Program-made: the position numbers and the translations under genes | In this document: positions 1 to 13,424 of the stretch, one piece after another | How positions within the stretch are numbered: the stretch's first letter is position 1 | How the letters are laid out: the number at the start of each line of letters is the position of its first letter | The notes under the pieces: model-generated | What the model was told of the DNA's origin: nothing | Seen by the model: only the letters and a program-made list of their open reading frames with translations | The model's database searches: none | From: Colletes latitarsis | Lineage: Eukaryota > Arthropoda > Insecta > Hymenoptera > Colletidae | Assembly: GCF_051014445.1 (NCBI RefSeq) | Contig: NW_027488368.1 | Coordinates: 2,790,001 to 2,854,000, forward strand | Direction: 5' to 3' | DNA length: 64,000 nt

Positions 1-790
1 AAGAATGAGCCTGATGAGAGCAAATCCCAGACCTAACCTAGACCTAACATGCGTTATCCTCTAAAATATTGAGCGAAACCAGGTTTAATGGACTGTTTCA
101 GTGTGGTACCACACTACTTCGTGATCCAAACCAGAGAAAGCCCAGGATCTGTTTTAGAAGTATGTGAAAAACGCTAAACTGTGAGCCTGACGAGGGCAAA
201 TCTTTGACCTAACCCAGACCTAAGATGCGTTATCCTCTAAAATATTTATCCAGACCAGGTTTCATTGAATGTTTCAGTGTGGTACCACTTTACTACGTGA
301 TCCAATCCAGAAATAGCCCAGGATCTAGCCATGAAGTATGAGAAATATGCGAAAGTAAGAGCCTGATGAGGGCAAATCCTAGACCTATCCCAGACCTAAC
401 TTGCGTTATCCTCTAAAATATCGAAACCAGGTTTAATTGACTGTTTCAGCGTGGTACCACATTACTACGTGATACAATCCAGAAACAGCCCAGGATCTAG
501 CCATGAAGTATGAGAAATATGCGAAAGAATGAGCCTGATGAGAGCAAATCCCAGACCTAACCTAGACCTAACATGAATTATTCTCTAAAATATTGATCGA
601 AACCAGGTTTACTTGACTGCTTCAGTGTGGTCCCACAATACTACGTGATCCAAACCAGAAAAAACCCAGGATCCGTTCAACAAGTATGTGAAGAATGCGA
701 AAGTATGAGTCTGATGAGGGAAAATCCCTGGCCTAACCTAGACCTAACATGCGTTATCCTCTAAAATATTGATCGAAACCAGGTTTAGTC
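1..790 (+). repeat. Segmental duplication within array, copy 1 (about 40-monomer offset)
   Basis: Matches 7029-7818 at a constant offset of 7028 bp. Shared rare variants include GTTTTAGAAGTATGTG, ACGCTAAACTGTGAGCC, the 4-bp deletion AAAATATCGAAACC, and GGTTTACTTGACTGCTTCAG. Similarity falls to the family background at about 790, where this copy reads TTTAGTCGACTG and the other TTTAATCGACTG. Confidence 0.85.
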
Positions 791-1179
791 GACTGTTTCA
801 GTATGGTCCCAGATTACTACGTGATCCAAACCAGAAAAAACCCAGGATCCGTGCAACAAGTATGTGAAGAATGCGAAAGTATGAGTCTGATGAGGTCAAA
901 TCCCAGACCTATCCCAGACTTAACTTGCGTTATCCTCTAAAATATTGATCGAAACCAGGTTTAATCGACTGTTTCAGCGTGGTACCACATTACTACGTGA
1001 TACAATCCAGAAACAGCCCAGGATCTAGCCATGAAGTATGAGAAATATGCGAAGGTATGAGCCTGATGAGGGCAAATCCTAGACCTAACCCAAACCTAAC
1101 ATGCGTTATCCTCTAAAATATTTATCAAGACCAGGTTTAATTGAATGTTTCAGTGTGGTACCACATTACTACGGTAACC

Positions 1180-3690
1180 AAACCAGAAAAAACCCAGGAT
1201 CCGTTCAACAAGTATGTTAAAACTGCGACAGTATCACCCTGATGAGGGTAAATCCCAGGCCTAAGCTAGACCTAACATGAATTATTCTCTAAAATATTGA
1301 TCAAAACCAGATTTAATTGACTGTTTCAGTGTGGTACCACATTACTACGTGATCCAATCCAGAAATAGCCCAGGATCTAGCCATGAAGTATGAGAAATAT
1401 GCGAAGGTACGAGCCTGATGAGGGCAAATCCTAGACCTAACCCAAACCTAACATGCGTTATCCTCTAAAATATTTATCAAGACCAGGTTTAATGGACTGT
1501 TTCAGTGTGGTACCATACTACTTCGTGATCCAAACCTGACAAAACCCAGGATCTGTTCAACAAGTATGTAAAAAACGCTAAACTGTGAGCCTGATGAGGG
1601 CAAATCTTAGACCTAACCCAGACCTAAGATGCGTTATCCTCTAAAATATTTATCAAGACCAGGTTTAATTGAATGTTACAGTGTGGTACCACATTACTAC
1701 GTGAACCAAACCAGAAAGAACCCAGGATCCGATCAACAAGTATGTTAAAACTGCGACAGTATGACCCTGATGAGGGTAAATCCCAGGCCTAACCTAGACC
1801 TAACATGCGTTGTCCTCTAAAATATTGACGGAAACCAGGTTTAATTGACTGTTTCAGTGTTGTACTTCATTACTACGTGATGCAACCCAGAAAAAGCCCA
1901 GGATCTAGCCATCCAGTATGAGAAATATGCGAAAGAATGAGCCTGATGAGAGCAAATCCCAGACCTAACCTAGACCTAACATGAATTATTCTCTAAAATA
2001 TTGATCGAAACCAGGTTTAATTGACTGTTTCAGTGTTGTACTTCATTACTACGTGATGCAATCCAGAAAAAGCCCAGGATCTAGCCATCAAGTATGAGAA
2101 ATATGCGAAAGAATGAGCCTGATGAGAGCAAATCCCTGACCTAACCTAGACCTAACATGAATTATTCTGTAAAATATTGATCAAAACCAGGTTTAATTGA
2201 CTGTTTCAGTGTGGTACCACATTACTACGTGATCCATTCCAGAAATAGCCCAGGATCTAGCCATGAAGTATGAGAAATATGCGAAAGTATGAGCCTGATG
2301 AGGGCAAATCCTAGACCTAACCCAGACCTAACATGCGTTATTCTGTAAAATTTTTATCATGACCAGGTTTAATAGAATGTTTCATTGTGGTACCTCATTA
2401 CTACGTGATCAAAACCAGAAAAAACCCAGGATCCGTTCAACAAGTATGTGAAGAATGCGAAAGTATGAGTCTGATGAGTGAAAATCCCAGGCCTAACATA
2501 GACCTAACATGCGTTATCCTCTAAAATATTGATCGAAACCAGGTTTCATTGAATGTTTCAGTGTGGTACCACACTACTTCGTGATCCAAACCAGAGAAAG
2601 CCCAGGATCTGTTCAAGAAGTATGTGAAAATCGCTAAACTGTGATACTGATGAAGGCAAATCTTAGACCTAACCCAGACCTAAGATGCGTTATCCTCTAA
2701 AATATTTATCCAGACCAGGTTTCATTGAATGTTTCAGTGTGGTACTACTTTACTACCTGATACAATCCAGAAACAGCCCAGTATCTAGCCTTCAAGTGTG
2801 AGAAATATGCGAAACAATGAGCCTGATGAGAACAAATCCCACACCTAACCTAGAGCTGACATGCGTTATCCTCTAAAATATTGAGCGAAACCAGGTTTAA
2901 TGGACTGTTTCAGTGTGGTACCACATTACTACGTGAACCAAACCAGAAAAAACCCAGGATCCGTTCAACAAGTATGTGAAGAATGCGAAAGTATGAGTCT
3001 GATCAGTGAAAATCTCAGGCCTTACCTAGACCTAACTTGCGTTGTCCTCTAAAATATTGATGGAAACCAGGTTTCATTGACTGTTTCAGTGTGGTACTAC
3101 ATTACTACGTGATGCAATCCAGAAAAAGCCCAGGATCTAGCCATCAAGTATGAGAAATATGCGAAAGAATGAGCCTGATGAGAGCAAATCCCAGACCTAA
3201 CCTAGACCTAACATGCGTTATCCTCTAAAATATTGAGCGAAACCAGGTTTAATGGACGGTTTCAGTGTGGTACCACACTACTTCGTGATCCAAACCAGAG
3301 AAAGCCCAGGATCTGTTCAACAAGTATGTGAAAAACGCTAAACTGTGAGCCTGACGAGGGCAAATCTTAGACCTAACCCAGACCTAAGATGCGTTATCCT
3401 CTAAAATATTTATCCAGACCAGGTTTCATTGAATGTTTCAGTGTGGTACCACTTTACTACGTGATCCAATCCAGAAATAGCCCAGGATCTAGCCATGAAG
3501 TATGAGAAATATGCGAAAGTAAGAGCCTGATGAGGGCAAATCCTAGACCTATCCCAGACCTAACTTGCGTTATCCTCTAAAATATCGAAACCAGGTTTAA
3601 TTGACTGTTTCAGCGTGGTACCACATTACTACGTGATACAATCCAGAAATAGCCCAGGATCTAGCCATGAAGTATGAGAAATATGCGAAA
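1180..3690 (+). repeat. Segmental duplication, 22-monomer offset, copy 1
   Basis: About 2.5 kb aligns with 5044-7554 at a constant offset of 3864 bp (22 monomers) without net indels. Only about one to two dozen mismatches are seen by eye. Rare shared markers include GGTACCATACTACTTCGTG, CCGATCAACAAG, AATTTTTATCATGACC, CCAGTATCTAGCCTTCAAG and the AAAATATCGAAACC deletion. The left edge is at about 1180 and the right edge at about 3690, in ATGCGAAAG. Confidence 0.88.
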
Positions 3691-5043
3691 GTATGAGCCT
3701 GATGAGGGCAAATCCTAGACCTAACCCAGACCTAACATGCGTTATTCTGTAAAATTTTTATCAAGACCAGGTTTAATTGAATGTTTCAGTGTGGTACCAC
3801 ATTACTACGGTAACCAAACCAGAAAAAACCCAGGATCCGTTCAACAAGTATGTGAAGAATGTGAAAGTATGAGTCTGATGAGTGAAAATCCCAGGCCTAA
3901 CATAGACCTAACATGCGTTATCCTCTAAAATATTGATCGAAACCAGGTTTCATTGAATGTTTCAGTGTGGTACTACATTACTACGTGATGCAATCCAGAA
4001 AAAGCCCAGGATCTAGCCATCAAGTATGAGAAATATGCGAAAGAATGAGCCTGATGAGAGCAAATCCCAGACCTAACCTAGACCTAACATGCGTTATCCT
4101 CTAAAATATTGAGCGAAACCAGGTTTAATGGACTGTTTCAGTGTGGTACCACACTACTTCGTGATCCAAACCAGAGAAAGCCCAGGATCTGTTTTAGAAG
4201 TATGTGAAAAACGCTAAACTGTGAGCCTGATGAGGGCAAATCTTAGACCTAACCCAGACCTAAGATGCGTTATCCTCTAAAATATTTATCAAGACCAGGT
4301 TTAATTGAATGTTACAGTGTGGTACCACATTACTACGTGAACCAAACCAGAAAGAACCCAGGATCCGATCAACAAGCATGTTAAAACTGCGACAGTATGA
4401 CCCTGATGAGGGTAAATCCCAGGCCTAACCTAGACCTAACATGCGTTGTCCTCTAAAATATTGACGGAAACCAGATTTAATTGACTGTTTCAGTGTGGTA
4501 CCACATTACTACGTGATCCAATCCAGAAATAGCCCAGGATCTAGCCATGAAGTATGAGAAATATGCGAAGGTACGAGCCTGATGAGGGCAAATCCTAGAC
4601 CTAACCCAAACCTAACATGCGTTATCCTCTAAAATATTTATCAAGACCAGGTTTAATGGACTGTTTCAGTGTGGTACCATACTACTTCGTGATCCAAACC
4701 TGAAAAAACCCAGGATCTGTTCAACAAGTATGTAAAAAACGCTAAACTGTGAGCCTGATGAGGGCAAATCTTAGACCTAACCCAGACCTAAGATGCGTTA
4801 TCCTCTAAAATATCGAAACCAGGTTTAATTGACTGTTTCAGCGTGGTACCACATTACTACGTGATACAATCCAGAAACAGCCCAGGATCTAGCCATGAAG
4901 TATGAGAAATATGCGAAAGAATGAGCCTGATGAGAGCAAATCCCAGACCTAACCTAGACCTAACATGAATTATTCTCTAAAATATTGATCGAAACCAGGT
5001 TTACTTGACTGCTTCAGTGTGGTCCCACAATACTACGTGATCC

Positions 5044-7554
5044 AAACCAGAAAAAACCCAGGATCCGTTCAACAAGTATGTTAAAACTGCGACAGTATCA
5101 CCCTGATGAGGGTAAATCCCAGGCCTAAGCTAGACCTAACATGAATTATTCTCTAAAATATTGATCAAAACCAGATTTAATTGACTGTTTCAGTGTGGTA
5201 CCACATTACTACGTGATCCAATCCAGAAATAGCCCAGGATCTAGCCATGAAGTATGAGAAATATGCGAAGGTACGAGCCTGATGAGGGCAAATCCTAGAC
5301 CTAACCCAAACCTAACATGCGTTATCCTCTAAAATATTTATCAAGACCAGGTTTAATGGACTGTTTCAGTGTGGTACCATACTACTTCGTGATCCAAACC
5401 TGAAAAAACCCAGGATCTGTTCAACAAGTATGTAAAAAACGCTAAACTGTGAGCCTGATGAGGGCAAATCTTAGACCTAACCCAGACCTAAGATGCGTTA
5501 TCCTCTAAAATATTTATCAAGACCAGGTTTAATTGAATGTTACAGTGTGGTACCACATTACTACGTGAACCAAACCAGAAAGAACCCAGGATCCGATCAA
5601 CAAGCATGTTAAAACTGCGACAGTATGACCCTGATGAGGGTAAATCCCAGGCCTAACCTAGACCTAACATGCGTTGTCCTCTAAAATATTGACGGAAACC
5701 AGGTTTAATTGACTGTTTCAGTGTTGTACTTCATTACTACGTGATGCAACCCAGAAAAAGCCCAGGATCTAGCCATCCAGTATGAGAAATATGCGAAAGA
5801 ATGAGCCTGATGAGAGCAAATCCCAGACCTAACCTAGACCTAACATGAATTATTCTCTAAAATATTGATCGAAACCAGGTTTAATTGACTGTTTCAGTGT
5901 TGTACTTCATTACTACGTGATGCAATCCAGAAAAAGCCCAGGATATAGCCATCAAGTATGAGAAATATGCGAAAGAATGAGCCTGATGAGAGCAAATCCC
6001 TGACCTAACCTAGACCTAACATGAATTATTCTCTAAAATATTGATCAAAACCAGGTTTAATTGACTGTTTCAGTGTGGTACCACATTACTACGTGATCCA
6101 TTCCAGAAATAGCCCAGGATCTAGCCATGAAGTATGAGAAATATGCGAAAGTATGAGCCTGATGAGGGCAAATCCTAGACCTAACCCAGACCTAACATGC
6201 GTTATTCTGTAAAATTTTTATCATGACCAGGTTTAATTGAATGTTTCATTGTGGTACCTCATTACTACGTGATCAAAACCAGAAAAAACCCAGGATCCGT
6301 TCAACAAGTATGTGAAGAATGCGAAAGTATGAGTCTGATGAGTGAAAATCCCAGGCCTAACATAGACCTAACATGCGTTATCCTCTAAAATATTGATCGA
6401 AACCAGGTTTCATTGAATGTTTCAGTGTGGTACCACACTACTTCGTGATCCAAACCAGAGAAAGCCCAGGATCTGTTCAAGAAGTATGTGAAAATCGCTA
6501 AACTGTGATACTGATGAGGGCAAATCTTAGACCTAACCCAGACCTAAGATGCGTTATCCTCTAAAATATTTATCCAGACCAGGTTTCATTGAATGTTTCA
6601 GTGTGGTACTACTTTACTACCTGATACAATCCAGAAACAGCCCAGTATCTAGCCTTCAAGTGTGAGAAATATGCGAAACAATGAGCCTGATGAGAACAAA
6701 TCCCAGACCTAACCTAGAGCTAACATGCGTTATCCTCTAAAATATTGAGCGAAACCAGGTTTAATGGACTGTTTCAGTGTGGTACCACATTACTACGTGA
6801 ACCAAACCAGAAAAAACCCTGGATCCGTTCAACAAGTATGTGAAGAATGCGAAAGTATGAGTCTGATCAGTGAAAATCTCAGGCCTTACCTAGACCTAAC
6901 TTGCGTTGTTCTCTAAAATATTGATGGAAACCAGGTTTCATTGACTGTTTCAGTGTGGTACTACATTACTACGTGATGCAATCCAGAAAAAGCCCAGGAT
7001 CTAGCCATCAAGTATGAGAAATATGCGAAAGAATGAGCCTGATGAGAGCAAATCCCAGACCTAACCTAGACCTAACATGCGTTATCCTCTAAAATATTGA
7101 GCGAAACCAGGTTTAATGGACTGTTTCAGTGTGGTACCACACTACTTCGTGATCCAAACCAGAGAAAGCCCAGGATCTGTTTTAGAAGTATGTGAAAAAC
7201 GCTAAACTGTGAGCCTGACGAGGGCAAATCTTAGACCTAACCCAGACCTAAGATGCGTTATCCTCTAAAATATTTATCCAGACCAGGTTTCATTGAATGT
7301 TTCAGTGTGGTACCACTTTACTACGTGATCCAATCCAGAAATAGCCCAGGATCTAGCCATGAAGTATGAGAAATATGCGAAAGTAAGAGCCTGATGAGGG
7401 CAAATCCTAGACCTATCCCAGACCTAACTTGCGTTATCCTCTAAAATATCGAAACCAGGTTTAATTGACTGTTTCAGCGTGGTACCACATTACTACGTGA
7501 TACAATCCAGAAACAGCCCAGGATCTAGCCATGAAGTATGAGAAATATGCGAAA
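5044..7554 (+). repeat. Segmental duplication, 22-monomer offset, copy 2
   Basis: Partner of 1180-3690. Left of 5044 the sequence instead matches 417-660 (markers AAAATATCGAAACC and TTTACTTGACTGCTTCAG). The boundary is therefore a recombination junction between two older segments. Confidence 0.87.
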
Positions 7555-7818
7555 GAATGAGCCTGATGAGAGCAAATCCCAGACCTAACCTAGACCTAAC
7601 ATGAATTATTCTCTAAAATATTGATCGAAACCAGGTTTACTTGACTGCTTCAGAGTGGTCCCACAATACTACGTGATCCAAACCAGAAAAAACCCAGGAT
7701 CCGTTCAACAAGTATGTGAAGAATGCGAAAGTATGAGTCTGATGAGGGAAAATCCCAGGCCTAACCTAGACCTAACATGCGTTATCCTCTAAAATATTGA
7801 TCGAAACCAGGTTTAATC
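7029..7818 (+). repeat. Segmental duplication within array, copy 2 (about 40-monomer offset)
   Basis: Partner of 1-790. Its first part also lies inside the copy 5044-7554, so the same monomers occur at least three times in the first 8 kb. Confidence 0.85.
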
Positions 7819-10800
7819 GACTGTTTCAGTGTGGTACCACATTACTACGTGATCCAACCCAGAAAAAACCCAGGATCTAGCCATCAAGTATGAGAAATAT
7901 GCGAAAGAATGAGCCTGATGAGAGCAAATCCCAGACCTAACCTAGACCTTACATGCGTTATCCTCTAAAATATTAAGCGAAACCAGGTTTAATGGACTGT
8001 TTCAGTGTGGTACCACACTACTACGTGATCCAAACCAGAAAAAACCCAGGATCTGTTCATCAAGTATGTGAAAAACGCTAAACTGTGAGCCTGATGAGGG
8101 CAAATCTTAGACCTAACCCAGACCTATAATGTGTTAATCTCTAAAATATTTATCCAGACCAGGTTTCATTGAATGTTTCAGTGTGGTACCACTTTACTAC
8201 GTGATCCAATCCAGAAATAGCACAGGATCTAGCCATGAAGTATGAGAAATATGCGAATGTAAGAGCCTGATGAGGGCAAATCCTAGACCTATCCCAGACC
8301 TAACGTGCGTTATCCTCTAAAATATTGATCGAAACCAGGTTTAATTGACTGTTTCAGCGTGGTACCACATTACTACGTGATACAATCCAGAAAAAGCCCA
8401 GGATCTAGCCATCAAGTATGAGAAATATGCGAAAGTATGAGCCTGATGAGGGCAAATCCCAGACCTAACCCAGACCTAACATGCGTTATCCTCTAAAATA
8501 TTTATCAAGATCAGGTTTAATTGATTGTTTCAATGTGGTCCCACATTACTACGTGATCCAAACCAGAAAAAAACCAGTATCTGTTCAACATGTATGAGAA
8601 ATATGCGAAAGAATGAGCCTGATGAGAGCAAATACCAGACCTAACCTAGACCTAACACGAATTATTCTCTAAAATATTGATCGAAACCAGGTTTACTTGA
8701 CTGCTTCAGTGTGGTCCCACATTACTACGTGATCCAAGCCAGAAAAAACCCAGGATCCGTTCAACAAGTATGTGAAGAATGCGAAAGTATGAGTCTGAGG
8801 AGGGAAAATCCCAGGCCTAACCTAGACCTAACATGCGTTATCCTCTAAAATATTGATCGAAACCAGGTTTAGTCGACTGTTTCAGTGTGGTCCCACATTA
8901 CTACGTGATCCAAACCAGAAAAAACCCAGGATCCGTTCAACAAGTATGTGAAGAATGCGAAAGTATGAGTCTGATGAGTGAAAATCCCAGACCTATCCCA
9001 GACTTAACTTGCGTTATCCTCTAAAATATTGATCGAAACCAGGTTTAATCGACTGTTTCAGCGTGGTACCACATTACTACGTGATACAATCCAGAAACAG
9101 CCCAGGATCTAGCCATGAAGTATGAGAAATATGCGAAAGTATGAGCCTGATGAGAGCAAATCCCTGACCTAACCTAGACCTAACATGCGTTATCCTCTAA
9201 AATATTTATCAAGACCAGGTTTAATTGAATGTTTCAGTGTGGTACCACATTACTACGTGAACCAAACCAGAAAAAACCCAGGATCCGTTCAACAAGTATG
9301 TTAAAACTGCGACAGTATGACCCTGATGAGGGCAAATCCCTGACCTAACCTAGACCTAACATGAATTATTCTCTAAAATATTGATCAAAACCAGGTTTAA
9401 TTGACTGTTTCAGTGTGGTACCACATTACTACGTGATCCAATCCAGAAATAGCCCAGGATCTAGCCATGAAGTATGAGAAATATGCGAAAGTATGAGCCT
9501 GATGAGGGCAAATCCTAGACCTAACCCAGACCTAACATGCGTAATTCTGTAAAATTTTTATCAAGAGCTGGTTTAATTGAATGTTTCATTGTGGTACCTC
9601 ATTACTACGTGATCAAAACCAGAAAAAACCCAGGATCCGTTCAACAGGTATGTGAAGAATGCGAAAGTATGAGTCTGATCAGTGAAAATCTCAGACCTTA
9701 CCTTGACCTAACATGCGTTATCCTCTAAAATATTGATCGAAACCAGTTTTCATTGAATGTTTCAGGGTGGTACCACACTACTTCGTGATCCAAACCAGAG
9801 AAAGCCCAGGATCTGTTCAAGAAGTATGTGAAAATCGCTAAACTGTGATACTGATGAGGGCAAATCTTAGACCTAACCCAGACCTAAGATGGGTTATCCT
9901 CTAAAATATTTATCCAGACCAGGTTTCATTGAATGTTTCAGTGTGGTACTACTTTACTACCTGATACAATCCAGGAACAGCCCAGTATCTAGCCTTCAAG
10001 TGTGAGAAATATGCGAAACAATGAGCCTGATGAGAACAAATCCCAGACCTAACCTAGAGCTAACATGCGTTATCCTCTAAAATATTGAGCGAAACCAGGT
10101 TTAATGGACTGTTTCAGTGTGGTACCACATTACTACGTGAACCAAACCAGAAAAAACCCAGGATCCGTTCAACAAGTATGTGAAGAATGCGAAAGTATGA
10201 GTCTGATCAGTGAAAATCTCAGGCCTTACCTAGACCTAACTTGCGTTGTCCTCTAAAATATTGATGGAAACCAGGTTTCATTGACTGTTTCAGTGTTGTA
10301 CTTCATTACTACGTGATGCAATCCAGAAAAAGCCCAGGATCTAGCCATCAAGTATGAGAAATATGCGAATGTAAGAGCCTGATGAGGTCAAATCCCAGAC
10401 CTATCCCAGACTTAACTTGCGTTATCCTCTAAAATATTGATCGAAACCAGGTTTAATCGTCTGTTTCAGCGTGGTACCACATTACTACGTGATACAATCC
10501 AGAAACAGCCCAGGATCTAGCCATGAAGTATGAGAAATATGCGAAAGTATGAGCCTGATGAGGGCAAATCCCTGACCTAACCTAGACCTAACATGCGTTA
10601 TCCTCTAAAATATTTATCAAGACCAGGTTTAATTGAATGTTTCAGTGTGGTACCACATTACTACGTGAACCAAACCAGAAAAATCCCAGGATCCGTTCAA
10701 CAAGTATGTTAAAACTGCGACAGTATGACCCTGATGGGGGGTAATCCCAGGCGTAACCTAGACCTAACATGCGTTGTCCTCTAAAATATTGATGGAAACC

Positions 10801-12720
10801 AGGTTTAATTGACTGTTTCAGTGTTGTACTTCATTACTACGTGATGCAATCCAGCAAAAGCCCAGGATCTAGCCATCAAGTATGAGAAATATGCGAAAGA
10901 ATGAGCCTGATGAGAGCAAATCCCAGACCTAACCTAGACCTAACATGAATTATTTTCTAAAATATTGATCGAAGCCAGGTTTAATTGACTGTGTCAGTGT
11001 TGTACTTCATTACTACGTGATGGAATCCAGAAAAAGCCCAGGATCTAGCCATCAAGTATGAGAAATATGCGAAAGAATGAGCCTGATGAGAGCAAATCCC
11101 TGACCTAACCTAGACCTAACATGAATAATTCTCTAAAATATTGCTCAAAACCAGGTTTAATTGACCGTTTCGGTGTGGTACCACATTACTATGTGATCCA
11201 AACCAGAAAAAACCCAGGATCCGTTCAACAAGTATGTGAAGAATGCGAAAGTATGAGTCTGATGAGTGAAAATCCCAGGCCTAACCTAGACCTAACATGC
11301 GTTATCCTCTAAAATATTGATCGCAACCAGGTTTAATTGATTGTTTCAGTGTGGTCCCACACTACTACGTGATACAATCCAGAAACAGCCCAGGATCTAG
11401 CCATGAAGTATGAGAAATATGCGAAAGTATGAGCCTGATGAGGGCAAATCCTAGACCTAACCCAAACCTAACATGCGTTATCCTCAAAAATATTGATCGA
11501 AACCTGGTTTAATCGACAGTTTCAGTGTGGTACCACATTACTATGTGATCCAAACAAGAAAATAACCCAGTATCTGTTCAACGAGTATGTGAAGGGTGCG
11601 AAAGTATGAGTCCGATGAGGTCAAATCCCAGACCTATCCCAGACCTAACATGCGTTATCCTCAAAAATATTGATCGAAACCAGGTTTAATCGACAGTTTC
11701 AGTGTGGTACCACATTACTACGTGATCCAAACCAGAAAAAAACCCAGGATCTTGTCAACGAGTATGTGAAGTGTGCGAAAGTATGTGTCTGATGAGGGCT
11801 AATCCCAGACCTATCCCAGACCTAACATGCGTTATCCTCTAAAATGTTGATCGAAACCAGGTTTAATTGACTGTTATAGTGTGGTACCACTTTACTACGT
11901 GATCCACAGCAAAGAAAACCCTCGATCAAGTCTCATGCATATTAAAACTGCGAAAGTATGACCCTGATGAGTGAAAATCCCAGACCTAACCCAGACCTAA
12001 CATGCGTTATCCTCTAAAATATTTATCAAGACCAGGTTTAATTGAATGTTTCAGTGTGGTACCACACTACTACGTGATCCAAACCAGTAAAAACCCAGGA
12101 TCCGTTCAACAAGTATGTGAAGAATGCGAAAGAATGAGTCTGATGAGTGAAAATCCCCGGCCTAACCCAGACCTAACATGCGTTATCCTCAAAAATATTG
12201 ATCGAAACCAGGTTTAATCGACTGTTTCAGTGTGGCATCACACTACTACGTGACCCAAACCAGAAAAAACCAAGGATCTGTTCAACAAGTATGTGAAAAA
12301 CGCGAAAGTCTGAGCCTGGTGAGGGCAAATCCCAGACCTATCCTAGACCTAACATGCGTTATCCTCTAAAGTATTGATCGAAACCAGGTTTAATTGACTG
12401 TTTCAGCGTGGTACCACATTACTACGTGATACAATCCAGAAACAGCCCAGGATCTAGCCATGAAGTATGAGAGATATGCGAAAGTATGAGCCTGATGAGG
12501 GCAAATCCTAGACCTAACCCAGACCTAACATGCGTTATCCTCCAAAATATTTATCATGACCAGGTTTAATTGATTGTTTCAGTGTGGTCCCACATTACTA
12601 CGTGATCCAAACCAGAAAAAACCCAGGATCCGTTCAACAAGTATGTGAAGAATGCGAAAGTATGAGTCTGATGAGTGAAAATCCCAGACCTAACCAAGAC
12701 CTAACATGCGTTATCCTCTA

Positions 12721-13072
12721 AAATATTGATCCAAACCAGGTATAATGGACTGCTTCAGTGTGGTACCACACTACTACGTGATCCAAACCAGAAAAAACCC
12801 AGGATCTGTTCAACAAGTATGTGAAAAACGCGAAAGTATGAGTCTGATGAGGTCAAATCCCAGACCTATCCCAGACTTAACTTGCGTTATCCTCTAAAAT
12901 ATTGATCGAAACCAGGTTTAATCAACTGTTGCAGCGTGGTACCACATTACTACGTGATACAATCCAGAAATAGCCCAGGATTTAGCCATGAAGTATGAGA
13001 AATATGCGAAAGTATGAGCCTGATGAGGGCAAATCCTAGACCTAACCCAAACCTAACATGCGTTATCCTCTA
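12721..13072 (+). repeat. Tandem two-monomer duplication, copy 1
   Basis: A 352-bp block (two monomers) is followed immediately by an apparently identical block at 13073-13424. Markers are GGTATAATGGACTGCTTCAG in the first monomer and TTTAATCAACTGTTGCAGCG plus GGATTTAGCCATGAAG in the second. Confidence 0.92.
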
Positions 13073-13424
13073 AAATATTGATCCAAACCAGGTATAATGG
13101 ACTGCTTCAGTGTGGTACCACACTACTACGTGATCCAAACCAGAAAAAACCCAGGATCTGTTCAACAAGTATGTGAAAAACGCGAAAGTATGAGTCTGAT
13201 GAGGTCAAATCCCAGACCTATCCCAGACTTAACTTGCGTTATCCTCTAAAATATTGATCGAAACCAGGTTTAATCAACTGTTGCAGCGTGGTACCACATT
13301 ACTACGTGATACAATCCAGAAATAGCCCAGGATTTAGCCATGAAGTATGAGAAATATGCGAAAGTATGAGCCTGATGAGGGCAAATCCTAGACCTAACCC
13401 AAACCTAACATGCGTTATCCTCTA
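13073..13424 (+). repeat. Tandem two-monomer duplication, copy 2
   Basis: Second dimer of the pair, offset 352 bp. A third copy of the same two monomers starts at about 16070 as part of the larger duplication 13081-15274 / 16078-17919. Confidence 0.92.
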
